Positions 19,051 to 27,650 of a DNA stretch of 64,000 bases are shown piece after piece. Positions within the stretch are counted from its first letter, which is position 1; every line of letters begins with the position of its first letter. Source of the stretch: JANLVI01 sp031363915 (GTDB lineage: Bacteria; Vulcanimicrobiota; Vulcanimicrobiia; Vulcanimicrobiales; Vulcanimicrobiaceae); NCBI GenBank assembly GCA_031363915.1, contig JANLVI010000013.1:1-64000 (forward strand). Direction: 5' to 3'. The position numbers and the translations under genes were made by a program. The notes under the pieces were generated by a model. It did no database searches and was not told the DNA's origin. It saw nothing but the letters and a program-made list of their open reading frames with translations.

Positions 19051-19726
19051 GGTTCGCGGCGCGCGTGCGTGCCACGATCGGCGCGGAGGGGCACATCGCT
19101 TGCAGCGGGCAGCGTTCGCACTTCGGCGTCGGTGCTTTGCAGATCGCGCGACCGTGGAGGATCAGCCAGTGATGCGCGTACCGCCACTTCTCGCGCGGCA
19201 CGAGTCTGGTAAGGTCTTCTTCTACGGCGCGGGGCGTGGTGCCGAGGGTGAGTCCGAGACGGTGCGCGACGCGAAAAACGTGAGTGTCGACGGCGAACGC
19301 CGCTTCTTCGAACGCAACGGACATCACGACGTTGGCCGTTTTGCGGCCAACGCCGGAAAGCGCTTCGAGCGACTCGCGATCTGAAGGCACGGCGCCGTCG
19401 TGATCGCTCACGAGGCCCCGTGCTGCATTGACGATGTTCTTTGATTTCATGCGATAGAAGCCGCACGATTTGACGATCGACTCGACGTCGAGCGGATCCG
19501 CCGCCGCAAGCGCAGCGGCGTCGGGGAATTTCGCAAAGAGATGCGGTGTCGTGAGGTTCACGCGCGCATCCGTGCACTGTGCGGAGAGAATCACCGCGAT
19601 GAGAAGCTCGAAGGGACTGCGATAGTCCAGCGCCGTGACCGCCGTCGGGTAGGTCGTCTCGAGGATCGTCAGCTCTTCCGCAGCGCGGGCGCGCGTGACC
19701 TTACGTTTGGGAAACGGAATGTTCAC
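18980..19726 (-). CDS. nth: Endonuclease III (DNA glycosylase/AP lyase)
   Basis: Base-excision-repair enzyme that removes oxidised pyrimidines. Visible are the helix-hairpin-helix LSGVGRKTANVV with the catalytic lysine, the catalytic aspartate in AVDTHVFRV, and a C-X6-C-X2-C-X5-C cluster (CKAPTPKCERCPLQAMC) for the 4Fe-4S centre. The 248-residue product carries a basic tail of about 37 residues after the cluster, longer than usual, which is the part overlapping the convergent gene at 18556-19050. Confidence 0.95.
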   Translation of the reverse strand: MNIPFPKRKVTRARAAEELTILETTYPTAVTALDYRSPFELLIAVILSAQCTDARVNLTTPHLFAKFPDAAALAAADPLDVESIVKSCGFYRMKSKNIVNAARGLVSDHDGAVPSDRESLEALSGVGRKTANVVMSVAFEEAAFAVDTHVFRVAHRLGLTLGTTPRAVEEDLTRLVPREKWRYAHHWLILHGRAICKAPTPKCERCPLQAMCPSAPIVARTRAANLTVGAAVRRGARAAATPHPRRSP

Positions 19727-19929
19727 GTCCGAAGCTTGGCGGGGGACGATTCGACGCCTTCACCCACGGGCGCGGCGCGAGCGCTCAAGGTCCCGACGAT
19801 TTCCGATCCGACAACGTACCTGGTTTAAAAACGAATTACACGTCAGTGGAAATGCCGGGAGCCTATGCCAATGCAGAGGTGAGTGCCGGCAGCGAAACCT
19901 TTTGCGGTTCCTGGTGAATCTGAGTCGGC

Positions 19930-20526
19930 ATGCCGTTCTTCAAGCAAAAAGATGCATCGATTCCTCCCGGGCAGTCGCTGACCACCGGCTTCCCGGTGCT
20001 TCACGTCGGCGACGTGCCGCACTTCGATCCGAACACGTGGCGGCTGAAGTTTTCCGGGATGGTGGCCAGTCCGTTCGAGTTGAGTTTCGACGAACTTCGC
20101 GCGTTGCCGTCGACGGAGTGGCGCGGCGATATCCATTGCGTGACTCGCTGGTCCAAAAAAGAGACGATCTGGCGCGGCGTGTCCTTCAAGTCACTGGTCG
20201 AGCGCGCGCAGCCGCATCCAGGCGTGAGGCATGTAATCCAGCACGCGGAGAACGCGTACACCACGAACCTTCCGCTTACGGAGATGCTCGGCGATGATGT
20301 GCTCGTCGCCTATGAATTCGACGGTGCCGCGCTCGAACCGATCCACGGCGGTCCCGTGCGGATGCTCGTCCCCAAAAAATACTTCTGGAAGAGCGCAAAG
20401 TGGCTGCACGGCCTCGAGTTCCTCGATCACGACGTCAAGGGTTTCTGGGAAATGCGCGGTTACAACAACGAAGCCGATCCGTGGAAAGAACAACGGTACA
20501 GCGATTTACCGAGCTGGTTCGGATAA
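19930..20526 (+). CDS. Sulfite oxidase-like molybdopterin-dependent oxidoreductase
   Basis: The 198-residue protein covers the molybdopterin-binding domain of the sulfite oxidase/MsrP family. WRLKFSGMVASPFELSFDEL opens the fold, the molybdenum-ligating cysteine is in GDIHCVTRW, and GGPVRMLVPKKYFWKSAKW is the conserved cofactor segment. There is no Tat signal or membrane partner, so a cytosolic enzyme is likely; the substrate is unknown. A strong terminator follows. Confidence 0.9.
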   Translation: MPFFKQKDASIPPGQSLTTGFPVLHVGDVPHFDPNTWRLKFSGMVASPFELSFDELRALPSTEWRGDIHCVTRWSKKETIWRGVSFKSLVERAQPHPGVRHVIQHAENAYTTNLPLTEMLGDDVLVAYEFDGAALEPIHGGPVRMLVPKKYFWKSAKWLHGLEFLDHDVKGFWEMRGYNNEADPWKEQRYSDLPSWFG

Positions 20527-20527
20527 C

Positions 20528-20564
20528 AAAAAAAGTGGAGCGCGATCTGCGCTCCACTTTTTTT
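20528..20564. terminator. Bidirectional terminator between convergent genes
   Basis: AGTGGAGCGC pairs with GCGCTCCACT around a short GATCT loop, flanked by A7 and T7. It serves the sulfite-oxidase-like gene and, on the other strand, the lipoprotein gene ending at 20580. Confidence 0.92.
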
Positions 20565-20579
20565 AGGGTGCGGGCGTTC

Positions 20580-21431
20580 TTAGTCGAACGCGCCGACGAG
20601 TTGCACCAGAGTCATCCCTTGACCGTCGATCGCATAGACGTCGAAGTTGATCAGCGTTTGATACGGAAGGAAATTACTCGTATCTCCTGCGCCGCTGGTG
20701 CCGGAATTACCGATCTGCGCAAGGGACGGGGTAATGGTCGCCGTCGGAATGGTCGACGAACTTTGGGGCGCGACATAGATGCCGATTCCGGAACCCGTCG
20801 TTGCGCCGGGAATTATAACGTTGACGGCCGTGCCTTGAGCGGTTGCACCGCCGGAAATCGGTGCGTACGTTGCAAGGGCACTCGCACTGAAGACCTGGTA
20901 ATTGGCTTGCCCGGGCGTGTAGCTGCCGAAGGCAATCGACGTCGCGCCGGAAGCCGCCGCAGCGGGGGACGCGTGATGGACGCTTACACTAGCTTGGCCG
21001 GTCGGTGTCGTAAACGCAACCTCTTGGAAGAACTGGCACTGCGTCCCAGTCGCCGTGCCGCCGCTGTTTGCGAACTTACCCGCGACGACGACCGTGTAGC
21101 GCTGGTTGTTCTGGAGCTGCGGCAACGTGCACGAAACAATAGTGTTCGTCTGGCCGGCAGTCGTTGCGACGATCGTCTGCGAAACGGTCGGTTCGTTTTG
21201 GAATGCCGTGATCTGACCGTAAGCAAGGCCAGTGCCGCCGGCAAACGTGCCGCCGGTGTTGTTGCCTAAGTGAATGTCGATCAGGCCGGCATCCGGTGAG
21301 CCGTTAATGATACGAAGCTGCGCGGTTTGGCTGAGAACCGTCGAGGTCCCCGAGCTCCCACCACCGCAGGCTGCGAGCGATACGAGTGTAGCAAGCGAAA
21401 TCACCGCAAGTGCGGCGCGCGTATTATTCAT
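20580..21431 (-). CDS. DUF4397-like lipoprotein (copy 1)
   Basis: The 283-residue product starts with a lipoprotein signal (AALAVISLATLVSLAAC, lipobox LAAC). Ser/Thr/Gly-rich beta-sandwich repeats follow: QLRIINGSPDAGLIDIHL near 38 and VHHASPAAAASGATSIAFG near 150, the blocks typical of DUF4397 proteins. AAGAGGAA precedes the ATG. It is similar in layout to the next gene downstream of its own promoter side. The probable location is the outer membrane or cell surface; the function is unknown. Confidence 0.78.
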   Translation of the reverse strand: MNNTRAALAVISLATLVSLAACGGGSSGTSTVLSQTAQLRIINGSPDAGLIDIHLGNNTGGTFAGGTGLAYGQITAFQNEPTVSQTIVATTAGQTNTIVSCTLPQLQNNQRYTVVVAGKFANSGGTATGTQCQFFQEVAFTTPTGQASVSVHHASPAAAASGATSIAFGSYTPGQANYQVFSASALATYAPISGGATAQGTAVNVIIPGATTGSGIGIYVAPQSSSTIPTATITPSLAQIGNSGTSGAGDTSNFLPYQTLINFDVYAIDGQGMTLVQLVGAFD

Positions 21432-21588
21432 GTGCGTGTTCCTCTTGGTCGTTGTTGAGATTGTCTGAGAATGACGCGCAAAGAATACCCAACGACCGCG
21501 GGTTCACACACCTAGGATCACTTTTCTCTTCTATTTTTAAGAATCGGCTCGCTTCCTCAAGCCGAGGACGCGAGCGCACAACTCGTTC

Positions 21589-22425
21589 TTAGTCGAAACG
21601 AGCGACGAGTTGCACGACTGTCGTCGCGCTCTTCGAATCGATCGCGAAGATGGAAAGATGATAATCGCCCGTGAACGGAAAGAGGCTTCCCGTGTTCGCC
21701 GTATCGATCGCCGCCGGTTCCAATTTAAACGCCGGTGCGGTGGTGCTCGAGGCAGTCTGACCGTTCGCGATGACGTAGAACCCAATACCGGGCGCCGTCG
21801 CCGCCGCTGCCGGCACGAGCGAGGGGGTGGGTTGCGGCACCGGCGTCGCGCCGCCCGTAAACGTAACCGTCGAGCTTGCGGAATAGTTGGTCGAACCAGG
21901 GCTATACGTGCCCCAATCGATCGCCGATGGATAACTCGGGGCGCTGTGGTGGAAGTTGACTACGCCCTGCAGCGTCGTGTTCGTATACGCGGGCTCGGAG
22001 AAGAGCTGCATTTGGACGTTGTTCTTCGCGGAGGTACCCGCGAGGACGACCGTGATCTGCTTGTTTGCGCCCGAGAGAACGGGGGTGGTCACGGCGGGAA
22101 CGATCGGCGTCGTCGTGCCGGGGGTATCGAATTCGATCTTGTGCGTGACGCCGCCAGAGATCAAGTAGTACGGCGTGATGGCGCTATACGGGAGCTGCGA
22201 GATGAGCAACACGCCGTCCACATAGACGTCGAAGTTGCCTGGGGCAGTGGTGTTGCCGATGTCGGGCGAGCCGGCGACGAAGCGCACGACCGCGGTCCCC
22301 GTTGCGTTCGGATTGGGCGTCGAAGGCGCCGTTGCGCCAGGCGTGATCGACGATCCGCCGCACGCCGCGAGTGAGACGGCGACGACGCCGATAAAGCCGA
22401 GTAACGTTGTACGAATGACCTGCAT
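21589..22425 (-). CDS. DUF4397-like lipoprotein (copy 2)
   Basis: The 278-residue lipoprotein starts at MQVIRTTLLGFIGVVAVSLA with lipobox LAAC. It carries VVRFVAGSPDIG...FDVYVDGV and VNFHHSAPSYPSAIDWGTY blocks parallel to those of the neighbouring lipoprotein. Both end in a ...VVQLVARFD / LVQLVGAFD motif, so the two are tandem paralogues. The frame is open far upstream into mutY but the ATG at 22425 has the signal peptide. The function is unknown. Confidence 0.78.
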   Translation of the reverse strand: MQVIRTTLLGFIGVVAVSLAACGGSSITPGATAPSTPNPNATGTAVVRFVAGSPDIGNTTAPGNFDVYVDGVLLISQLPYSAITPYYLISGGVTHKIEFDTPGTTTPIVPAVTTPVLSGANKQITVVLAGTSAKNNVQMQLFSEPAYTNTTLQGVVNFHHSAPSYPSAIDWGTYSPGSTNYSASSTVTFTGGATPVPQPTPSLVPAAAATAPGIGFYVIANGQTASSTTAPAFKLEPAAIDTANTGSLFPFTGDYHLSIFAIDSKSATTVVQLVARFD

Positions 22426-22442
22426 GGGGGTTTCTCTTCGAA

Positions 22443-23357
22443 CTATCGGAGGCGGATGCCGCTTTCTTCGCGAGTGACGATGCTCTCGCGCTCGAGCGCC
22501 GCGACGGTTGGTTCGAGTTCGCTGAGGCGGTCGGATGGGACCACGGCGGCAAGCTCCGCGACGAGCGCGGAGACGCTGAGGACGTCCGTTCCCGAGAGAT
22601 CGCGTAACCGGTCGATGATACGCCCGCGCAAAAAGCGCGTCGTACGCTCGAACGGCAGCGACTGCTGCGGCGACCGGCGCGGGGCATGCGCGCGCGCTCG
22701 CTCGCCTAAGGTAGCTACATCGACCGGCGCCGCGGCACACCACGGCGCGAGCGGGCAAATCGAACACCGCGGTGCGCGTGCGGTACAAATGGTCGCTCCC
22801 AAGTCCATCATCGCCGAGTTCCAATCATGGGCAAGTCCGCTTGGAAGCTCCTGGGCCGCAAGACGATCGAGTTGCGCCGACGTCGCAAGCGGCGGATGTT
22901 CTAGGCCCAGGTGCGTGCGATGGATGACGCGCCGCAGATTGGTATCCATCGCAACATCATCGCATTCGAAAACGAAGGCTCGCACGGCAGCAGCCGTGTA
23001 CGGGCCGACGCCCGGCAGGGCGAGCAGGACTTCGCGTTCGCTCGACAGCCCGCCGCGTCCGAGGACGGAAACGGCCAGCGCATGCAGCCGAAGCGCGCGC
23101 GAATTGTAGCCCAAGCCCCGCCACATCCGCACGACATCACCGCTCGCACTCGCTGCCAGCACCTCGAAAGTGGGAAAGCGCTCGAGAAACGCTTCGTAGA
23201 GCGGAAGCACGCGATCGACTTGCGTTTGCTGGAGCATGAACTCGCTCACGATCACACGGTACGGATCGCGTGTCGCTCGCCACGGTAAATTTGCTCGGCC
23301 GAACGTTGCGTACCATCCAAGGAGCGCCTTCGCGCGCGGCGCGAGTAGGGGTGCTAT
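22443..23357 (-). CDS. mutY: Adenine DNA glycosylase MutY with probable near-cognate start
   Basis: MutY removes adenine mispaired with 8-oxoguanine. Catalytic Glu is in VSEFMLQQTQV, the hairpin LPGVGPYTAAAV lacks the Nth lysine as in MutY, Asp is in AMDTNLRRV, and CTARAPRCSICPLAPWC is the 4Fe-4S motif. The first ATG/GTG in frame (GTG 23255) cuts off the conserved LLGWYATFGRANLPWR...RDPYRV segment, which is encoded just upstream in the same frame. Between an in-frame TAA and this segment there is no ATG, GTG, TTG or CTG. An ATA at 23357 overlapping the mocR TAG, 10 nt after GGAG, is my best guess. The C-terminus has a winged-helix-like end instead of a full NUDIX-like domain. Confidence 0.85.
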   Translation of the reverse strand: MAPLLAPRAKALLGWYATFGRANLPWRATRDPYRVIVSEFMLQQTQVDRVLPLYEAFLERFPTFEVLAASASGDVVRMWRGLGYNSRALRLHALAVSVLGRGGLSSEREVLLALPGVGPYTAAAVRAFVFECDDVAMDTNLRRVIHRTHLGLEHPPLATSAQLDRLAAQELPSGLAHDWNSAMMDLGATICTARAPRCSICPLAPWCAAAPVDVATLGERARAHAPRRSPQQSLPFERTTRFLRGRIIDRLRDLSGTDVLSVSALVAELAAVVPSDRLSELEPTVAALERESIVTREESGIRLR

Positions 23358-24802
23358 GAGAGCGCCGCTCCGATGCGTTTGATGCCCTCGGCGATCAGCG
23401 ATTTATCGACCGGCGTGAGCGCGAGCCGAAAATTGTGGTCGCCACCTGACGAGGCAAAAAACGCCTCACCGAAGAGAAACGACGCGCCATTGCGTTCGCT
23501 TGCATCGAGCAGCGCGCGCGCGCGTACGTCGCGCGACGCCGTCGCCCAGAGGTAATACCCGCCGCCCGAACGGGCGAGGCGCATCGTGCACGGCCAATAC
23601 TGCTCGATCGCCGCAAAGGCAATCGATCGACGCTCGGCAAGTTCCGCCCGCAGCAGTTCGACGTGCACGTCGTATGCCGTCGTCATGTAATCGCAGACGC
23701 TGGCCTGCACGTACATGCTCGTCGCCATATCGTAGGATTGCTTGCGCAGTAAGAGCCGGTCGTAGATCGTGCGCGGCGCGACGAGCCAACCCAGACGCAG
23801 CGACGGCGCGATCGTTTTGCTGAAGCTGCTCAAGTAAATCACATCGTCGCTCGAACGCGCGAGCAGCGGAGGCGTTACCACCGGTGCAAGCTCGCCGTAG
23901 GGATCGTCTTCGACGATCGGCACGCCCGCGCGGCGCGCGAGCGTCACCAACCGTTCGCGGCGATCGGCGTTCATCGTGACGCCGGTTGGATTGTGAAGGG
24001 AGGGCATCGTATAAATGAAGCGCGGGCGCCGCGTGCGCAAGATTGCCTCGACGTGATCGACGCGCAAGCCCTCGTCGTCGACCGGCACGGGGATCGCGCG
24101 CAAGCCGTGGATTTGAAAAATCTGCAGTGCGCCCGGATACGTCGGCGCCTCGATGATGATCTCATCGCCGGGCTCGGCGAGTGACTGCGCGACGAGGGTG
24201 ATGCCCTGGGTCGAACCGGTGAGCATCAGCACGTCCCGCGAATCCACGGCGCAACCGCGCAGGCGCATACGCTCGGCGATTGCTTGGCGCAGCGGCGCGT
24301 AGCCTTCGCTATCACCGTAGGTGAGAACGAAGTTCACGTTGTTGCCGACGCGCGCGAACGAAGCGGAAAGATCGGCGAGCGGCGAGGGTTCGGCGGGCGG
24401 CACGCCTTGCACGAAGGCGATGCGGTCGCCGTGCCCGACGGCGGCGAGTTCGCCGAGGACGGAGGGATACTGCCCCACGCGCCAAGGCGGCAAGGTCACC
24501 CACCACGGGACGCCAGCGCTGCGTTCGGGCTGTCCGACGCGTTGCGCCGCGACGCGGGAACCCGAGCCGACGCGCTGCTCGATGAGCCCGTCGGCGACGA
24601 GTTCACGGTACGCGTGGACGACCGTGCTGCGATTCACGTCCAGACGGTCGGCAAGGCTGCGTTCGGGCGCTAGGCGCGCTCCCTCGGGGAGAGCGCCGGT
24701 GAGGATCTGCTCGCGGAGGCGCTCGTAAATCTGCCTATAGATCGGAACGATGCTCGCGCGATCGATCTCGAGCGTCGATTCGGCCCATCCATTTCGCGCC
24801 AT
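23354..24802 (-). CDS. MocR-type regulator (GntR helix-turn-helix fused to aminotransferase)
   Basis: The 482-residue product has a GntR winged helix (about 15-85, APERSLADRLDVNRSTVVHAYRELV) and a linker. A fold-type I aminotransferase domain follows with the PLP lysine in SSFSKTIAPSLRLGW, plus YPGALQ and SLHNPTGV. MocR proteins sense PLP or amino compounds and bind repeats near their own promoter. Three 21-bp repeats cover its start and upstream region, and the gene is divergent from aceE. Control of itself and possibly of the PDH cluster is inferred. Confidence 0.9.
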   Translation of the reverse strand: MARNGWAESTLEIDRASIVPIYRQIYERLREQILTGALPEGARLAPERSLADRLDVNRSTVVHAYRELVADGLIEQRVGSGSRVAAQRVGQPERSAGVPWWVTLPPWRVGQYPSVLGELAAVGHGDRIAFVQGVPPAEPSPLADLSASFARVGNNVNFVLTYGDSEGYAPLRQAIAERMRLRGCAVDSRDVLMLTGSTQGITLVAQSLAEPGDEIIIEAPTYPGALQIFQIHGLRAIPVPVDDEGLRVDHVEAILRTRRPRFIYTMPSLHNPTGVTMNADRRERLVTLARRAGVPIVEDDPYGELAPVVTPPLLARSSDDVIYLSSFSKTIAPSLRLGWLVAPRTIYDRLLLRKQSYDMATSMYVQASVCDYMTTAYDVHVELLRAELAERRSIAFAAIEQYWPCTMRLARSGGGYYLWATASRDVRARALLDASERNGASFLFGEAFFASSGGDHNFRLALTPVDKSLIAEGIKRIGAALS

Positions 24803-24838
24803 GGCTCACCCATTTCCGAAGCTGGGCCACCCATTCCC
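24782..24838. promoter_or_regulatory. Three 21-bp-spaced repeats, likely MocR operator
   Basis: Three related 15-mers of the form GGCYCAYCCATTTCS begin at 24782, 24803 and 24824, exactly 21 bp apart (two helical turns, so on one DNA face). A fourth half-site, TTGGATGGGC, lies in opposite orientation near 24865. They overlap the first codons and leader of the MocR gene and face the aceE promoter region. Same-phase direct repeats plus an inverted half-site are the usual binding pattern of MocR/GntR proteins. Confidence 0.6.
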
Positions 24839-24957
24839 GCCCTGCCACGGGCACAGGTCTGCAATTGGATGGGCGAGAGCTTCAGTTGGACGGCGGAAGC
24901 CTAGCCAGGCACTGCTACACTGCGCTCACCTGCCGCGTCCGTGGAGTTGTTTTCGCT

Positions 24958-27648
24958 ATGATCGACACGCCGAATCTCGTCGCCAGCGTCCCCATGGCCG
25001 AGCCGCAAGCCGACCCGCAAGAGACGCAAGAGTGGATCGAGGCACTTGACGGCATTATCACCGCCGAAGGCAAGGATCGCGCGCGCGACATCATCGCTGC
25101 GCTCGCTCAGCGCGCCCGCACGCGCGGCGTCGAGATTCCGATCGCGCTGACGACGCCGTACGTGAATACGATTCCCGTGCACGATCAGGCGCCGTTCCCG
25201 GGCGACTCGGCAATCGAAGAGCGCCTGCGCCACTATCTGCGTTGGAACGCAATGGCGATGGTCGTTCGCGCAAACAAAGAGTCGAGCGAACTCGGCGGCC
25301 ACGTCGCCACGTTCAGTTCCGCCGCGACGCTCGTCGACGTCGGGTTCAATCATTTTTGGCACGCGCCCTCGGCGACGCACGGCGGCGACCTCGTCTACTT
25401 CCAAGGCCACTCTGCACCCGGCGTGTATTCGCGGGCGTTCATGGAAGGGCGCATCAGCGAGGATCAGCTGAACCATTTCCGACGCGAAGTCGACGGGAAA
25501 GGCATCTCGTCGTATCCGCACTCGTGGCTGATGCCCGAGTTTTGGCAGTTCGCGACCGTCTCGATGGGCCTCGGGCCGCTCCAAGCCGTGTATCAAGCGC
25601 GCTATATGAAATATCTGCACGATCGCGGCATCGTCGACACGAGCGCCCGCAAAGTGTGGTGTTTCCTCGGTGACGGTGAAGTCGATGAACCCGAATCGCT
25701 CGCGGGCCTCGCGCTTGCGGCGCGCGAGAAACTCGACAACCTGATCTTCATCGTCAATTGCAATCTTCAGCGTCTCGATGGCCCGGTGCGCGGCAACGGC
25801 AAGATCATTCAAGAACTCGAAGGCAGTTTCCGCGGCGCGGGATGGAACGTGCTCAAAGTCATCTGGGGCCGGCGCTGGGATGCCTTGCTCGAGAAAGACA
25901 CGAGCGGCATGCTCGCACGCGTCATGGGCGAAGCGCTCGACGGCGACTATCAAACGTTCAAATCGCGCGACGGTGCGTACGTGCGCGAACATTTCTTCGG
26001 CCGCTATCCCGAGACGCGCAAACTCGTCGAGGATATGACCGATGAAGATATCTGGGCGCTCAATCGCGGCGGCCACGACCCGTATAAAGTGTACGCGGCA
26101 TACAAAGCGGCAGCGACGCACGTCGGCCAACCCACGGTGATCCTCGCCAAGACGATCAAGGGCTACGGCATGGGTTCGGCCGGCGAAGGCATGAACGTCG
26201 CCCACCAGCAGAAGAAAATGATCGTCGAACAGTTGCGCTCGTTCCGCGACCGATTCTCGATCCCGGTCTCCGATACGGATTTGGAATCGGTCCCCTTCAT
26301 CAAGCCGCAAGCCGGCAGTGCCGAAGAGAAGTATCTCAAAGAACGCGTCGCCGAACTCGGCAGCGTTCCCTCACGCCGACGCAACGTCGAAGCGCCGCTT
26401 GCCATCCCCGAGGTGTCCGCGTTCGGCGCATTGCTTGAAGATTCGGGCGAGCGCGAGAACTCCACCACGATGGCGTTCGTGCGCGCGCTGGGCGTGCTCG
26501 TCAAAGACAAAACGATCGGGCCGCGCGTCGTTCCGATCGTCGCCGATGAGTCGCGCACGTTCGGTATGGAAGGCATGTTCCGCCAGCTCGGCATCTATTC
26601 TCCGGCCGGACAACTCTACCGTCCGCAAGACGCCGATCAGCTGATGTGGTACCGCGAAGATACGAGCGGCCAGATTCTTCAAGAGGGCATCAACGAGGCG
26701 GGCGCGATGTCGTCGTGGATTGCGGCGGCGACGGCGTACTCGACGCACGGCGTGCAGACGATCCCGTTCTTCATTTTCTACTCGATGTTCGGGTTCCAGC
26801 GCATCGGCGATCTCGCATGGGCCGCAGGCGACATGCGCTCGCGCGGCTTCTTGCTCGGCGCGACCGCCGGGCGAACGACGCTCAACGGCGAGGGTCTGCA
26901 GCACGAAGACGGTCACAGCCATCTCTTTGCTGCAAATATCCCCAACTGCGTGCCGTACGATCCGACCTTCGCCTACGAAATCGCCGTCATCATGCAGGAC
27001 GGCTTGCGCCGCATGGTCGCCGAGCAAGAAGACGTCTACTACTACATTACGCTCATGAACGAGAACTACCATCATCCCGCGATGCCCAAAGGCGTTGAAA
27101 AAGATATTCTCAAGGGGCTCTACCTCTTGCGCGACGGCGGGAAAGCGAGCGGTCCGCGCGTTCAATTGATGGGCTCGGGGACGATTTTGCGCGAAGTGCA
27201 GGCGGCGGCGGACTTGCTGCGCGAGGACTTCGGCGTGACCGCCGATGTCTGGAGTGCGACGAGCTTCACGCTTCTGCTTCGCGATGGAAACGATACGGCG
27301 CGCTACAACATGTTGCACCCAACCGACAAACCGCGTCAGTCCTTCGTCGCGCAATCTCTCGAGGGACACGACGGTCCGGTGATCGCGGCGAGCGACTACG
27401 TCAAAGCGTTTGCAAACGGCATTCAGCCCTTCGTCAACCGTCGCTTCCACGCGCTTGGCACCGACGGCTACGGCCGCAGCGACACGCGCGCGCAACTGCG
27501 CTCGCACTTCGAGGTCGACCGCCACTGGGTCGCGCTGAGCGCCTTGCACGCGCTCGTCGAAGAAGGCACGCTCGAACCGGGCGTCGTCGCCGAGGCAATC
27601 GCGAAGTACGACATCGATACAAACAAACCCAACCCCGTGACGGCGTAA
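24958..27648 (+). CDS. aceE: Pyruvate dehydrogenase E1, homodimeric type
   Basis: Thiamine-diphosphate enzyme that decarboxylates pyruvate and acetylates the lipoyl groups of AceF. The 896-residue length matches the homodimeric E1 of proteobacteria. The ThDP motif is GDGEVDEPES...NLIFIVNCN (about 236-275). ATG 24958 with GGAG at 24943-24946 was chosen; the open frame to 24865 has no similarity. It is followed 2 nt later by aceF. Confidence 0.96.
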   Translation: MIDTPNLVASVPMAEPQADPQETQEWIEALDGIITAEGKDRARDIIAALAQRARTRGVEIPIALTTPYVNTIPVHDQAPFPGDSAIEERLRHYLRWNAMAMVVRANKESSELGGHVATFSSAATLVDVGFNHFWHAPSATHGGDLVYFQGHSAPGVYSRAFMEGRISEDQLNHFRREVDGKGISSYPHSWLMPEFWQFATVSMGLGPLQAVYQARYMKYLHDRGIVDTSARKVWCFLGDGEVDEPESLAGLALAAREKLDNLIFIVNCNLQRLDGPVRGNGKIIQELEGSFRGAGWNVLKVIWGRRWDALLEKDTSGMLARVMGEALDGDYQTFKSRDGAYVREHFFGRYPETRKLVEDMTDEDIWALNRGGHDPYKVYAAYKAAATHVGQPTVILAKTIKGYGMGSAGEGMNVAHQQKKMIVEQLRSFRDRFSIPVSDTDLESVPFIKPQAGSAEEKYLKERVAELGSVPSRRRNVEAPLAIPEVSAFGALLEDSGERENSTTMAFVRALGVLVKDKTIGPRVVPIVADESRTFGMEGMFRQLGIYSPAGQLYRPQDADQLMWYREDTSGQILQEGINEAGAMSSWIAAATAYSTHGVQTIPFFIFYSMFGFQRIGDLAWAAGDMRSRGFLLGATAGRTTLNGEGLQHEDGHSHLFAANIPNCVPYDPTFAYEIAVIMQDGLRRMVAEQEDVYYYITLMNENYHHPAMPKGVEKDILKGLYLLRDGGKASGPRVQLMGSGTILREVQAAADLLREDFGVTADVWSATSFTLLLRDGNDTARYNMLHPTDKPRQSFVAQSLEGHDGPVIAASDYVKAFANGIQPFVNRRFHALGTDGYGRSDTRAQLRSHFEVDRHWVALSALHALVEEGTLEPGVVAEAIAKYDIDTNKPNPVTA

Positions 27649-27650
27649 TC

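Noticed and set aside
24782..24838. Short tandem repeats as a CRISPR array
   Set aside because: The repeat unit is 15 bp with 6-bp gaps, only three copies, and overlaps a start codon; it fits an operator.
24901..26310. Long antisense open frame opposite aceE
   Set aside because: It lacks any family motif and lies wholly inside the conserved E1 gene.
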